The notes under the pieces were generated by a model that was not told the DNA's origin, ran no database searches, and was given only the letters and a program-made list of their open reading frames with translations. A stretch of 64,000 nt of DNA from Lotus japonicus (lineage: Eukaryota > Streptophyta > Magnoliopsida > Fabales > Fabaceae). This document shows positions 22,311 to 32,363 of this stretch, one piece after another. Both the position numbers and the translations under genes were made by a program. Positions within the stretch are counted from its first letter, which is position 1. The number at the start of each line of letters is the position of its first letter. The stretch covers positions 10,480,501 to 10,544,500 of the forward strand of contig NC_080043.1 in assembly GCF_012489685.1 (NCBI RefSeq), in the 5' to 3' direction.

Positions 22311-23551
22311 CAGAATAGGGGGGATGAAAGGATCTCCTTCAGCTGAGTGAATGCCGCGTCAGCCTCCGCCGACCACTCAAAAGTTGCTCCGTTTTTTAGG
22401 AGTGTGTAAAGAGGTAGAGCCTGGAGAGCGGCCTTTGGCAAGAAGCGGCCGATCGCAGCCATGCGACCAGCTAGTTGTTGGACTTCTTTGACTGTGCGCG
22501 GGCTCTTCATATTCATGATCGCTTGACATTTGTCAGGGTTCAACTCGATGCCGCGGTTGGTCAGCATATATCCCAGAAAATTCCCGCTACGAACGCCAAA
22601 AGTACACTTGTCGGGGTTGAGGCACATGTTGTACTTCTTTAACTGCTCGAAGACGACTGCGAGGTCAGCTGCGTGATCTCCTCCCTTCGGGGTCTTGACT
22701 ATGATATCATCTATGTAGAATTCTACCGATTTTCCCATCAAGTCCCCGAAGACCCGAGTCATCATCCTTTGGTAAGTTACTACTGCGTTCTTGAGGCCGA
22801 AAGGCAGCATGGTGTAGCAGTAAGTTCCCCGGTCAGTGATGAAAGCAGTTTTCTCCTCGTCGTCTCTATGCATGGGGATTTGGTTGTAGCCTGAATAGGC
22901 ATCCATAAGGGAGAGGTATTCGTACCCAGAGGAGTTGTCTACAAGTGCATCAATGCTCGGTAGGGGAAAGGGGTCCTTAGGGCATGCCTTGTTGAGGTCA
23001 GTGTAGTCGACGCACATGCGCCACTTCCCGTTTGCTTTCTTGACCAAAACCACATTGGAGAGCCAAGTAGTGTACTTGACCTCCCGAATGATCCCGGCTT
23101 GAAGCAACTCTGTGGTCTGTTGCTGGATAACCTGTTGTTTCTCGGCGCTCATTTGCCTTTCCTTCTGAGCGACTGGTTTGAACTTCCGGTCGACGGAAAG
23201 CCTGTGGCTGCAGAATGCGGGGTCGATGCCGGGCATATCTGCTGACGACCAGGCAAACCGCTTCCCATTGGAAAGTAGTAATTTTTCCATCCGTTTGGAG
23301 AGATCCCGGGGGAGGCCCCGAGCTATGTTGGTGGTGTTCTCCGGAAGGGGACCGACCTGGATAGGGCGGGACTCCCCGTCGGGTTTGAGGCGCTGATCGT
23401 CTCTGGACTGGTCCACTCGGGGGTCGAGGTCGGTCACGAAACTGGTGTGCTGAACGTGAAAGTTGTCACACTGGTCGTGGGCTTTGGACTTCTTTCTCTT
23501 CCTTTCCTCCCTGGCCAGCCTGCAGCTGGAGTTGTAGCAGCTCCTTGCCAT
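22310..23551 (-). CDS. Reverse transcriptase domain, Tat copy 1 (partial)
   Basis: This is the RT of a Ty3/gypsy element, copying RNA to DNA in the virus-like particle. Motifs are DMPGIDP, then KANGKWRMCVDYTDLNKACP, LPSIDALVDN, LSLMDAYSGYNQI, the LPFGLKNA block and the catalytic FYIDDIIVK, followed by the thumb (NPDKCTFGVRSGNFLGYM). It stays open for 413 residues and shares its frame with the protease ORF upstream. Near 22310 the frame breaks (expected SSPPIL becomes SSPLF), and RNase H continues in another frame. All RT catalytic aspartates are present. Confidence 0.85.
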   Translation of the reverse strand: MARSCYNSSCRLAREERKRKKSKAHDQCDNFHVQHTSFVTDLDPRVDQSRDDQRLKPDGESRPIQVGPLPENTTNIARGLPRDLSKRMEKLLLSNGKRFAWSSADMPGIDPAFCSHRLSVDRKFKPVAQKERQMSAEKQQVIQQQTTELLQAGIIREVKYTTWLSNVVLVKKANGKWRMCVDYTDLNKACPKDPFPLPSIDALVDNSSGYEYLSLMDAYSGYNQIPMHRDDEEKTAFITDRGTYCYTMLPFGLKNAVVTYQRMMTRVFGDLMGKSVEFYIDDIIVKTPKGGDHAADLAVVFEQLKKYNMCLNPDKCTFGVRSGNFLGYMLTNRGIELNPDKCQAIMNMKSPRTVKEVQQLAGRMAAIGRFLPKAALQALPLYTLLKNGATFEWSAEADAAFTQLKEILSSPLF

Positions 23552-23587
23552 TTCGAGATTGCCGCGTACTGGTACCGCCCTTCCTGC

Positions 23588-24046
23588 TCAGGGGTACTTA
23601 AGCATCAGGTGGTGGGTGGATATGATCGCCTTGAAAGTGTTGAGGCTTGTTCTGCCAAGGATGGCGTTGTACGCCATTGGACATTCCACCACCAGAAAGC
23701 GAGCTTTTATAGTCCTGCAAATCCTATGATCTCCCAAGGAAAGGCAAGTATCAAAATATCCTAAGGGTAGGACTCTGTCCCCTGTGAACCCAATCAAATC
23801 ATGGTCGTAGGGGAGCAGGTCCTTCACCGATAGCCCTAAGCTTTTATAAGCGTCATAAAACATAATGTTAGCGGAACTACCTGTATCGATGAGCGTCATC
23901 TTACCATTGCCGATCAGAGCTTCAATGACGATGGGATCATCCTCCTCGCCGGTATCTTCGCTGTAATCGTCTTCCGTGAAGGTGATGGCTACCTTCTGTC
24001 TTGGGGGGTGGAGGGACCCTGGACGGGGCCTTCCGGCCGCGGACAT
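23588..24046 (-). CDS. Retroviral-type aspartic protease domain, Tat copy 1
   Basis: This is a 152-residue open stretch that continues from gag. The active site is MTLIDTGSSANIMF at about residues 52-65, and the conserved flap/C-terminal wording (YNAILGRTSLNTFKAIIST) follows near residues 125-143. It would cut the Gag-Pol polyprotein. It ends at an in-frame TGA (23590-23588) just before the RT part, which is in the same frame. That stop is most simply a nonsense mutation, though a gag-pro/pol boundary codon cannot be excluded. The listed start is a Met inside the longer gag-pro frame. Confidence 0.75.
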   Translation of the reverse strand: MSAAGRPRPGSLHPPRQKVAITFTEDDYSEDTGEEDDPIVIEALIGNGKMTLIDTGSSANIMFYDAYKSLGLSVKDLLPYDHDLIGFTGDRVLPLGYFDTCLSLGDHRICRTIKARFLVVECPMAYNAILGRTSLNTFKAIISTHHLMLKYP

Positions 24047-24169
24047 GATGACGCGGGTACTCCTTTTCCGGCTGTTGTTAGTGGGTCCTCCTACGGCCCA
24101 GCCTCCGGCTATCGAACCAACGCTGACCAGGTTGTTCCCATGATGTCTTCTAACTTCATCCTGACCGTG

Positions 24170-25846
24170 TCAGTCGGGGCTTCTTCTACGTTCTCGGCTT
24201 CGTCCGCGGCGCTCTGGGCTTTGGCGGCGCGGGGGTGTCCTGTCTTGTCGATCGGCCGATCGGCGCCTGGGAGGAGTTCGGTGCCTTGGAGGGGTTCGGG
24301 CACGGTGTCTTGGTGGGGTCGGTGACCGTCTGGGGGGCGGTGAGCGCGGCCGTGGGAGGTCACCTGATGACATGGCCACATATCTAGACAACCTGCCTGC
24401 TCTGATAAGTTCCTCCACTTTGTCCTTGAGATTCAGGCACTCGTCCGTGTTGTAGCCCGGGCTGTCGTGGAATTCACAAAATTTGTTAGAATCCAGCTTG
24501 TCCCCCCTCGTCAGAAGTGGAGGGAGTCGGTCCCTGAGGTCGTTGGAAGCCTTCTCCCTCAGGATACGTGATAGGGAGGAGTTCAGTGGAGTGTAATTAT
24601 CATACTTCTTCCTCTTCGGCTTCCGTTCGTCCTGACCCTTCCGTCGGGAGTCCCGGGCCGAAGGCTGGTCTTTATGCTCTTTCACCTTTGGCGGTCCTTT
24701 GATCGCGAGTGTCTGACTCGCGGCTCGTAGGGTCGCAGCATCCTCCATGTTTATGAACTTCTCTGCTCGGGCCAGAAATTCCTCCAGAGTGTTGGCCGGT
24801 TTGCCGTCCAATGAGGTCAGGAAAGGTCCCGGAGCAAGAGCTGCGGTAGCTAGGACCAACCTAGTGTCGGGGAGGAGACCAGTGATATCCCCAGCCTCCT
24901 TGTTGAACCGATTGAGAAACGCCTTCAGAGACCCCTTCTCTTTCTGCTTAACCAAAGCCAAGGTTTGCGCGGTCTTAGGTATACTGCGGACCGAAGAGTA
25001 CTGGGATAAAAACAGGACACGACCCCGTTCCAGTCGTGTAGGGAGTTGCTCGGCAGGTTCTGAAACCAGTTCATGGGTCCTTTTCCGAGACTCATGGGGA
25101 AGCAACGGCAGTACAGGGGGTCGCTAGCCCCTGCGTACTGCATCGCACCCACGAAGAAATTCACGTGTTCCTGCGGGTCGGTATCTCCTTCGTAGAGTTT
25201 CACTTTGGGTCGTGCCCAACCCTGGGGGAAGGGGAAAACAATAATTTCTGGGGACAGTGGGCCTCCAATCGGAGTTGGATATGAGACAAGTGCGTTGTTG
25301 GACCTGGGGCGGTTGTGAGTCCTGTCCCGAGTCGGGGAAGGGCTCCTGCGCCTGGAAGGGCTCCGTCGGGGAGAGTAGCGTCTCCGTGGGGTATGGCTGG
25401 CCACCCTCTCAACCGCATGTGCCCGGCGGCGTTCCTCCTGGTAGTAGGGGTCGGATCGGGCCCCCGCTCGTCTCCTCTTCCTGGGAAAACGTGGGTTGGG
25501 AGCGCGAGTGCATTTCCTGCTCCTCAAGTTGTCGCAGGCGTGCTCGGAGCATGTGAATCTCCTCTTGAGCGTCTCAGATCCTCATGCTGCGGGCCTGTTC
25601 TCGTCCTGCCCCGTTGTCCTCTTCCATAGCCCGGATGCGTGCCTCCAAGCGGCAGAGTGCCTCATGGGCCGCATGTGGGGTAATGGCCGCGGGCTCCGGT
25701 GAGCGAGGGGGATGCGGTTGAGGAGTCGGAGGAGGTGGGTGTTGGGGAGGAGGAGGAGTTCTGCGATCCGTTGGTTCGTTGATAGTCTCCACATGGCCTT
25801 CAGGGGTTGGTACAGGACGGCGTGAAGTCTGACGTGTCTCCACCAT
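24170..25846 (-). pseudogene. gag polyprotein, Tat copy 1 (broken)
   Basis: This encodes the capsid-like Gag. The N-terminus (25846) is a Pro-rich, basic tail, then a helix around HEALCRLEARIRAMEED. The capsid region is visible in PQEHVNFFVGAMQYAG and ALVKQKEKGSLKAFLNRF. A CEFH...GYNTDEC zinc-knuckle-like motif lies near 24470 and an Arg/Ser/Pro-rich tail near 24230. An in-frame TGA interrupts it at about 25574-25576 (probably a former CGA). A frame change occurs around 25530 and another near 25000, and the link to protease needs one more near 24150. It cannot make a full Gag. Its Tat relative in copy 2 has an uninterrupted gag. Confidence 0.75.
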
Positions 25847-25906
25847 AGTTTGCTAGCTGGTGACTTAAGGCGACGGCACGCGGTGTTGGGAAGAATTTTA
25901 CCAGAT

Positions 25907-25924
25907 CCCCACAGACGGCGCCAA
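25907..25924 (-). other. Primer binding site of Tat copy 1
   Basis: On the minus strand, one base after the 5' LTR end, the sequence reads TGGCGCCGTCTGTGGGGA, the tRNA primer binding site type found in many plant Tat elements. Tat copy 2 has the identical string at 32202-32219. Confidence 0.7.
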
Positions 25925-25925
25925 T

Positions 25926-26464
25926 TGATCTGGGAGAGACCAAGCTACCCGTTGACAAGGGGTAGGAGAGGGGATCTGGACATGCTGAAGGACTCCAAAG
26001 TTGGTGAGGTCCCGGGAGGGGCTCCTGCAAGACACTCCGATGCTGAAGTCAGTAAGTGAAGTGGTGAGTATAGTGAGAATGGTGAGAATATGTTACCTTT
26101 GAGTAGAAGAGGTGTTCCCTTTATATAGGAGAGGTAGAATTAGGGTTGGAGCCATGCAACGTCATGCATGGCTCGTACGAGGGACACAGTTCGCCGTTGG
26201 ATTACCTGCGGGTCTTGCAGAGGAACAGAGATCCAACGGCTTGAGGGCCCCTACGGATCTGTGTCAGCCAACCTACCCCCTAGGGTGGTTGGCCTAGGTC
26301 ACCTCTATTTAGTGGGCCCTGGATTATTCGTCCTTACCCTTGGTGGTAGGGCCCTCTAGCGGGGTGTTCCTAGACTTCCTACGCCGTCCCTCTATAGGGA
26401 CGTTCTGTGGGGTCCAGTCCCGTCCCGGGTGCCCTGCCCGTCCTTGGCCAGGGTTCCCGGAACA
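25926..26464 (-). repeat. 5' LTR of Tat copy 1
   Basis: This is the right LTR, 539 bp, nearly identical to the left one. On the minus strand it begins TGTTCCGGG and ends GATCA. It contains a TATA box in the sense direction of gag-pol. Confidence 0.9.
26120..26127 (-). promoter_or_regulatory. TATA box of Tat copy 1 5' LTR
   Basis: TATATAAA on the minus strand, in a GC-richer setting. It is the probable RNA polymerase II promoter for the genomic/gag-pol transcript, at a usual place within an LTR. Confidence 0.6.
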
Positions 26465-26874
26465 GAACTCAAAGTCTTCCCCAACCTTAGACCAGGGCAC
26501 CATTTTGTCACCCAAAATTTCTTATTTTAAAAGAAAAACAATGTACCCAAAAATTTAATGTGAAATATAGTTAAGTGTTGACCTTTTGTCCTGGTCCTTC
26601 CATTTCCAACACAATCATGAAAATTCTTTTTCAAGCAATGGGATTAATGTGAGGTTAGGGAACATATCCAGTGAATCCCAAAATCAAAATAGTTAAGTTA
26701 TGTGCGAGGAGTCTGTTGGTGTAACATGCATTAGTGGTGCAACCCATCCATCCTTCTGTTTTGATGTAAGTAACACGCACCAGCTAATGATGCAGCTTGT
26801 ACTAAACACATTAACAATGCTTTTAATAACAGCACAAAATTTAAGCATTTAGCAAGACACCATAGTAAAAAAAA

Positions 26875-26925
<51 letters not shown>

Positions 26926-27737
26926 GCCTATGTATCCTTATCAAACACTCCCAAATTCATAGAAAAAATATATATAAAAAATTGAAACGAAGCCTTGCCA
27001 GAAAAACCAGTTACCACTCGATCTACAATGTAACAACATTGGGATAATTCATTGATACGGGCCAAAACCCAAAAGAGAAACGACAAATACGCACATGCTG
27101 TAGTTGTGGAGGTACAGAGTGTCATAATTAAAGGGGAAGAGCTCAGATTCCTCTCCTGCTTTTTTCTCTTTCCTTATGTATACAAGCAAATCAGTGAAAC
27201 TGTAGTAGTGACTAGTGACTACGGACTACGGTTCATCAAATGTTAAACACAGCTTTGGAAAGAACTGAACTTCGTTACCGATCAACTTGGGCCATGATTT
27301 GGAATTGATGTAAATTAACTAGGATATATAGGATGAAACCCGTTTGTTTAATTCTTTAAATAATGTCAAAGAATTGAAGTGCACTTTCAAAACAATTGAA
27401 ATGTCGGTGTTTTCTAAGGTGTTTTAGGTATTGAATCGGGGCATGATACATTTACAACTACATAAATAAAATATTTCATAAGATATTATATGTGTACGTA
27501 ACTCGTGAAACTTGTAATTTTATATTTATAGTTTTTTACAATTTTAATTAATTTTTTACAATAAAGCTGCTCTAATGTATTTCTCCCTCACCTTCTTAAA
27601 CCCCTTCACCAGTAAATTGCTGCCTCCGACCAACCACAACATTGCAAAACCATCGTTGACTCCTGTCCACTTCAACTCAAACCTCACACCTCAAAATCTA
27701 TAGCAACAACAACAAGCAATTTGATTTAACATCCTTA
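26465..27737. other. Spacer with possible exon end
   Basis: The first 50 bp (26465-26515) may be the 5' part of the broken exon described at 14973-15360. Beyond that, apart from an (AT)n microsatellite, I see no supported gene. Short minus-strand open frames near 26928-27125 have no recognisable motif. Confidence 0.4.
26877..26919. repeat. (AT)n microsatellite
   Basis: About 21 uninterrupted AT/TA dinucleotides. Confidence 0.95.
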
Positions 27738-27742
27738 ATCCC

Positions 27743-28728
27743 TGATCGGGGGAGCCAATCAAACCTACCCAGGGGAGGGGTAGCAAGGAGGGACGGGGAG
27801 GGGTAGAGGTTTGGAGTGAGGAGGTGGAAACGGGGACGTTCTTTCCTTCGATCGGGTGTCGACGAGTCCAAAAGGGGGGGGTACCTGCAAGGTGCTCCGA
27901 AGCTTAAGTTAGACTTTGAGGAATTTGTTCTGAGTTCTTGAGGAGTTTTTGAGATAGACAATTTAAGAGTTACCTTGGCCCTTTGAGATGAAGGGCCTTT
28001 TATACTGGGAGTTTAGTGATGTGGACACAAACTCAGAGGTCTATGAGAAGCTAGAGACTGGGGCAGATCCCTACCCTTGGATCCGCCTGTAACCCAAGTC
28101 AACTCCAGCCATCCAACGGTCTGAAAATCCTAGGTGCCGCTGACAAGATCTCGAGCTTTGGTCCCATGTCTCCTTTCCAGCGGCCAAGTGTCAGAGAAGT
28201 GACAGCTGAGTTGAAACGGATCTTCTTCTGGGAGGTGCTGGTAGGTTAGGGGAGGGTAGGTGTCCGGGCTGGACCGAGGTCGTTACGTCGGTTAATTGGA
28301 AGGTCGTCCTTCAGGCCAATCGTGGCGTCCTTCTATTAAGTTACTAAGATAGGCCTTGTAATAAACTGTCTCCTCTTGTGGGTCGGTTCGCTCGGTTACT
28401 TGACCGTCTTATGAGGTCCAAACGTTCTTGCTTTGGTCTGGCACGCCGACGACCGCCCTCGGGGGTTCAAACGTCCTCGTCCTGATTGGGCCAACTAGTT
28501 CTCGTCCCAAGGCGTTTAGGTGAGCTAGTGTCAGTCGGTCTATCTTGTGACCGTCCTTCTAGGGGGTCAATCGTGCTGTCTCGGGTCTGGTATCTTGATG
28601 ACCGTACTTTGGGGTTTAGGTGTCCTTGCTTCGTCGGGTGGACGAGTTGGGAGGTTTTAGTCGCCCTTCGGGCAATCGAGCTAGAGTGGGAGCCCGGGGG
28701 GTTCGGTCTTTTCCCGATCCCCAGAACA
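27743..28728 (-). mobile_element. Solo LTR, 986 bp, gypsy (Tat-like)
   Basis: The sequence begins TGATCGGGGG and ends CCCCAGAACA, close to the ends of Tat copy 1. It is flanked by a perfect 5-bp duplication, ATCCC (27738-27742 and 28729-28733), with no internal region or second LTR. On the minus strand a TATAAAAGG promoter motif lies at about 28001-28009, as in copy 1, and the gctccgaagcttaagttag region is alignable to copy 1. It is probably left by LTR-LTR recombination of a related but longer-LTR element. Confidence 0.8.
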
Positions 28729-28995
28729 ATCCCCAATTCAACAGCTTGGCATCTGGATTTTACAGTCAGTAAATTAACCTGATTTTGAAAATCCATTTTA
28801 GTCTCACTTGGGCGAGATTTGTTCTGAAGAATCTCTTTATCAATTCATGATCTTTTCTTCTAAAAAAAATACTAGCATTTTTTATTGGTATTTGAGTTAA
28901 ACTCTGATTCGTCCATCACATAATAGATTTATCAGATAAAATATAACATTTAAATAGTGGGTAAAATTATCTTTTAATTTTACTTAATTAGAAGT

Positions 28996-29982
28996 AAGAG
29001 TAAAATACACTCACCCCCTCAAGGTTTGCAAGAATGACACTCCACCCCATTTTTTATAAAGGCAAAATTTAGTGACGAAAACAAATTCGTCATAATAAAA
29101 AATAATTACTAATTAGTTAAAATTTAAATAAATTTAATGCATATACAATATCATATATTAATTTACGAAAATAATTTTACTGAATTAAATTTAAAAAAAT
29201 CATCCACTCTGTCTGTTAAGTCCACGTCTCATCTATCTCCAAATCATATTTCTCACCACAAACGGTCACCATCAAGCTTTTGCTCCCTTTAACACGGCGG
29301 CCACCGTCCCAGAATGTGAAACCCCATGGCACTACCATGCCTCAAAGTTTTTTTGCGACTTGAACCCCAGAACGTGAATCGCACATCCCTAAAGCCACTT
29401 GTTCAACTATTTTTTGTGAATTTCACCCCTGTAAGTTGTGAGCGAACGCTCTGTTGGTTTAAGATGTTGTTAGATTTTGTTAAAAACGGTGCTCCACCGC
29501 ATCGTTGGGCTAATAACCTCCGATACACTTCATATTTCTTAATTTTGTATCTCTATTTTCTTCACCCATTTGTGTTGCTTTTTGGGTCTACAATCCAATT
29601 TTGAAAATTGGAGGTATAAAGAGATTATTTTGATTAAAATTGAATTATTACCAAATATGAAAACACAAGCATTGTTTCACTATGTTCGAGATATGGTTTG
29701 TAAACCGGTTAGGTGTGCTATTGTAGAATTTGCATTGTGAATTTACGGAGGAAGAACGCGATTGAGAGAATGAGGAGGACGGTGTTGTTTTCAATTTTAA
29801 ATTTATTGAATTATATTAAAATATTTTTTGAAATTATTGATTAAAAATTTAAATAATAACTAATTATTAATGAAGAATTTTTTTGTCACTAAATTTGCCT
29901 CTATATAAAATGGGGTGAGGTATAGATTTTAGATAAAAATGGAGTGGAGTGTAACCCAGTGGGGTGAGTGTACTTTACTCTT
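28996..29982. mobile_element. Long terminal inverted repeat element, 987 bp
   Basis: The left arm starts aagagtaaaatacactcacccc and the right arm ends in its near-complement (ggggtgagtgtactttactctt). Inverted similarity reaches roughly 150 bp into each side (for example the lttagtgacgaaa-type stretch and its complement gtcactaaatttgcct). The flanks show a candidate 5-bp duplication, GAAGT. I recognise no transposase. The long arms suggest a MULE-type or foldback MITE. Confidence 0.65.
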
Positions 29983-29997
29983 GAAGTAAAGATTCAT

Positions 29998-30316
29998 CGT
30001 CATATTATGAATGGGCTATGAATCCAGTTTTATGTATAAACTTGTGGGCACTAAACCAGAAATGAAAGTGTCACGGGACATGGATTCCAAGGAGTGGTGT
30101 ATCCTTATATAGTCAAGTTATGGCTTATCTGGATCTGTTTTGTGGGTGGTGACCAGATATGTGGTTTAGCATTGTCTGCATGACAAATTGTTGGGATTTT
30201 TTCTGTTAGTATTTGGCTGTGTATGGCATGGTGGGGGAAAAGCACCACTTGTGCTTTGTATCATATGTATCACTTTATTAGTATTAATAATATTGTTCTT
30301 TGACTTTAAAAAAAAA
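29998..30316 (+). mobile_element. 5'-truncated LINE tail, 319 bp
   Basis: A non-coding 3' UTR ends in a run of A (30308-30316) and is flanked by a 13-14-bp duplication, agtaaagattcat (29985-29997 and 30317-30329). It inserted directly beside the inverted-repeat element ending at 29982, so that element's right flank is duplicated here. Confidence 0.8.
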
Positions 30317-30650
30317 AGTAAAGATTCATAATTTGATTTTATATTCTTAGTAACAACCAACATAGGTTGCATGCATGTATGCTCTGTTTAGATCTAGATG
30401 TGAAAATGAGGGGAAGAAATATGAGAGGAAAAATTATAAGAGGAAGGAATATAAACGGAAAATGAGGTAATTTTCAAGTTGTTTGGATTAAGAGAAAAGG
30501 AAAAGAGAATGAAAGGAAAAGTGATAGTAATAGAAATGAGTGTGATATATGATTACTATTTTACCCGCAAATTTTTACAAATTATTTGTAATTTGTAAAC
30601 TATTATCTTTTTAAAAGTTAGCGTAATTAAAATTATTATATCTGGCATTC

Positions 30651-31807
30651 TTACTTTTTTTAAAGGGTTGTCTAAATGACTCATGGTAATATTTGGGTTA
30701 AATAACTCATGATCTAGGTGGACCAATCACATTCAAGATAATTAATTGAAATTTGTATATTTTATTAATCAATTAATTTAGGGTTAAATATGTTTTTGGT
30801 CCTTAAATTATACACATAAATATAAAATGGTACCTGAAAAAAATATAAAGATTTTAGTCTTTGAAAATTTTATTTTTGATCTAAAATGGTTCCATGTGAA
30901 TTTTTTTACTTCTAGTTCAATCCCTCAAAAATTTATTCCAACAAATTAAGTCCTCCTCCCCTCATAATTATTTCAAAACCTAGAAATTCATATCTTCATC
31001 TCTAAAACCCCTCAATCATCTTCATCTTCAAAACCCATAAACTTCATTCGTCTTCCTTATCCTCCTTCCTTTTCCACCAAAACCATCATCACCACCCAAA
31101 CTCCCACCCATAACCATCACAACCGAAATCTCCAATTGAGAAAGGAAGGAAACCCTTTCTATTTATTTATATTTTTTCTGCTGATTTTAATGCTAGCTTG
31201 GTGTTTACGTTTTTCACAACTTTTGCTGGTTATGGGAAACCCATCAGGAGCTTCCACTCTTCTTTTCATTTTCAATACGGAACCTTGATGGATTTATGTA
31301 ACTTTTTGTTCCTGTCAGTTGTTATTTCACTGATTTCGGTTGTGATGGTTACGGGTGGGGGGTTTGGGGGGTGATGATGGTTTTGGTGGGAGAGGAAGGA
31401 GGAGAAGGAAGATGAACGAAATTTTTGGGTTTTGAAGATGAAGAAGTTGGAGGAGTACTTAGAGATGAAGATATGAATTTCTAGGTTTTGAAATAATTAT
31501 GAGGGGAGAAGGACTTAGTTTGTTGGAATAAATTTTTTAGGGACTGAACTAGAAGTAAAAAAATTCACATGGAACCATTTTAGATAAAAAATAAAATTTT
31601 CAAAGACTAAAATCTGTATATTTTTTGTCGGGTACCATTTTATATTTATGTGTATAGGACCAAAAACATATTTAACCATAAATTAATTGATTAATAAAAT
31701 ATAAAAATTTCAATTAATTATCTTGAATGTGATTGGCCCACCCAGATTATGGGCTATTTAACCCAAATATTACCATGTGTCATTTAGACAACCCATTTTT
31801 TAAGTCT
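30651..31807. mobile_element. Foldback-like element with ~480-bp inverted arms
   Basis: The left arm (about 30651-31137) and right arm (about 31330-31807) are complementary over several hundred bases. Shared points are aagggttgtctaaatgac with gtcatttagacaaccc, cctagaaattcatatcttcat with its complement, and ccatcatcaccacccaaact with its approximate complement. Only about 190 bp is unpaired in the centre. A TCTTA duplication may flank it. There is no coding content. Transcripts would form a very long hairpin. Confidence 0.75.
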
Positions 31808-31916
31808 TATACTTTAAATAAATTATTACAGGATAATCTATGTCAGTAAAAGTAATGTCGTATAAAAAGTATAAATAATACAAAAATTATACATTGAATT
31901 ATATAATATAAATCCG

Positions 31917-32199
31917 TGGACTGAGCGAGCCCCTAGAGGGGCAACGCCCAGTGTGTAGCCCGCCCCGAGGCGAGGGCCTGGCCTTAAGTTGGGCCTCAGC
32001 TTCGGAGGCCCAATTGGCCCGATAGGTAGTACCCAAACTCTATAAATAGGAGGTAGTTACCAATTGTAAGGGACTTTTGGCTCATTTTATGAAATAACAC
32101 ATGAAATTCAGCATTCTCTCTCTCATTCTCATTCTCTCTCTAGCACAATTTTCCACTCTCTTGGTACTATCCCTATCCTCAATGTTCATTCCCAGAACA
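31917..32199 (+). repeat. 5' LTR of Tat copy 2
   Basis: Starts TGGACTGAGCGAG, ends CCCAGAACA. It contains TATAAATA at 32041-32048 as the likely promoter. Confidence 0.9.
32041..32048 (+). promoter_or_regulatory. TATA box in the 5' LTR of Tat copy 2
   Basis: TATAAATA within the LTR, about 320 bp before the gag ATG. Confidence 0.6.
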
Positions 32200-32201
32200 T
32201 T

Positions 32202-32219
32202 TGGCGCCGTCTGTGGGGA
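32202..32219 (+). other. Primer binding site of Tat copy 2
   Basis: TGGCGCCGTCTGTGGGGA, two bases after the 5' LTR, identical to copy 1. Confidence 0.75.
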
Positions 32220-32363
32220 CTATAAACTTTCTATTCCCATTCACGTGGATTGATTGTGCAAGAAGCTATCTCTGATTACGATTAGGCAATTCTCGAGTTT
32301 TCTGATTCTGATTCTGTGACCGGCATTCGTTTTTCGATCGAGTTTGCGTCATTCCTGGTTTAG

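Larger units (their letters stand above)
15361..26464 (-). mobile_element. Complete Ty3/gypsy retrotransposon, Tat lineage (copy 1)
   Basis: Two direct LTRs (15361-15900 and 25926-26464) flank an internal region, with a 5-bp target duplication GAACT on each side (15356-15360 and 26465-26469). The coding strand is minus, so the right LTR is the 5' LTR. The order is gag, protease, RT, RNase H, a second RNase H (aRNH) and integrase. An archaeal-type second RNase H after the RT-linked one is the known mark of the Tat lineage. By eye the LTRs differ at about nine positions plus one indel in 540 bp, so insertion is recent. gag-pol is nevertheless damaged. An extra split gene lies antisense between integrase and the 3' LTR. 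Confidence 0.9.
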
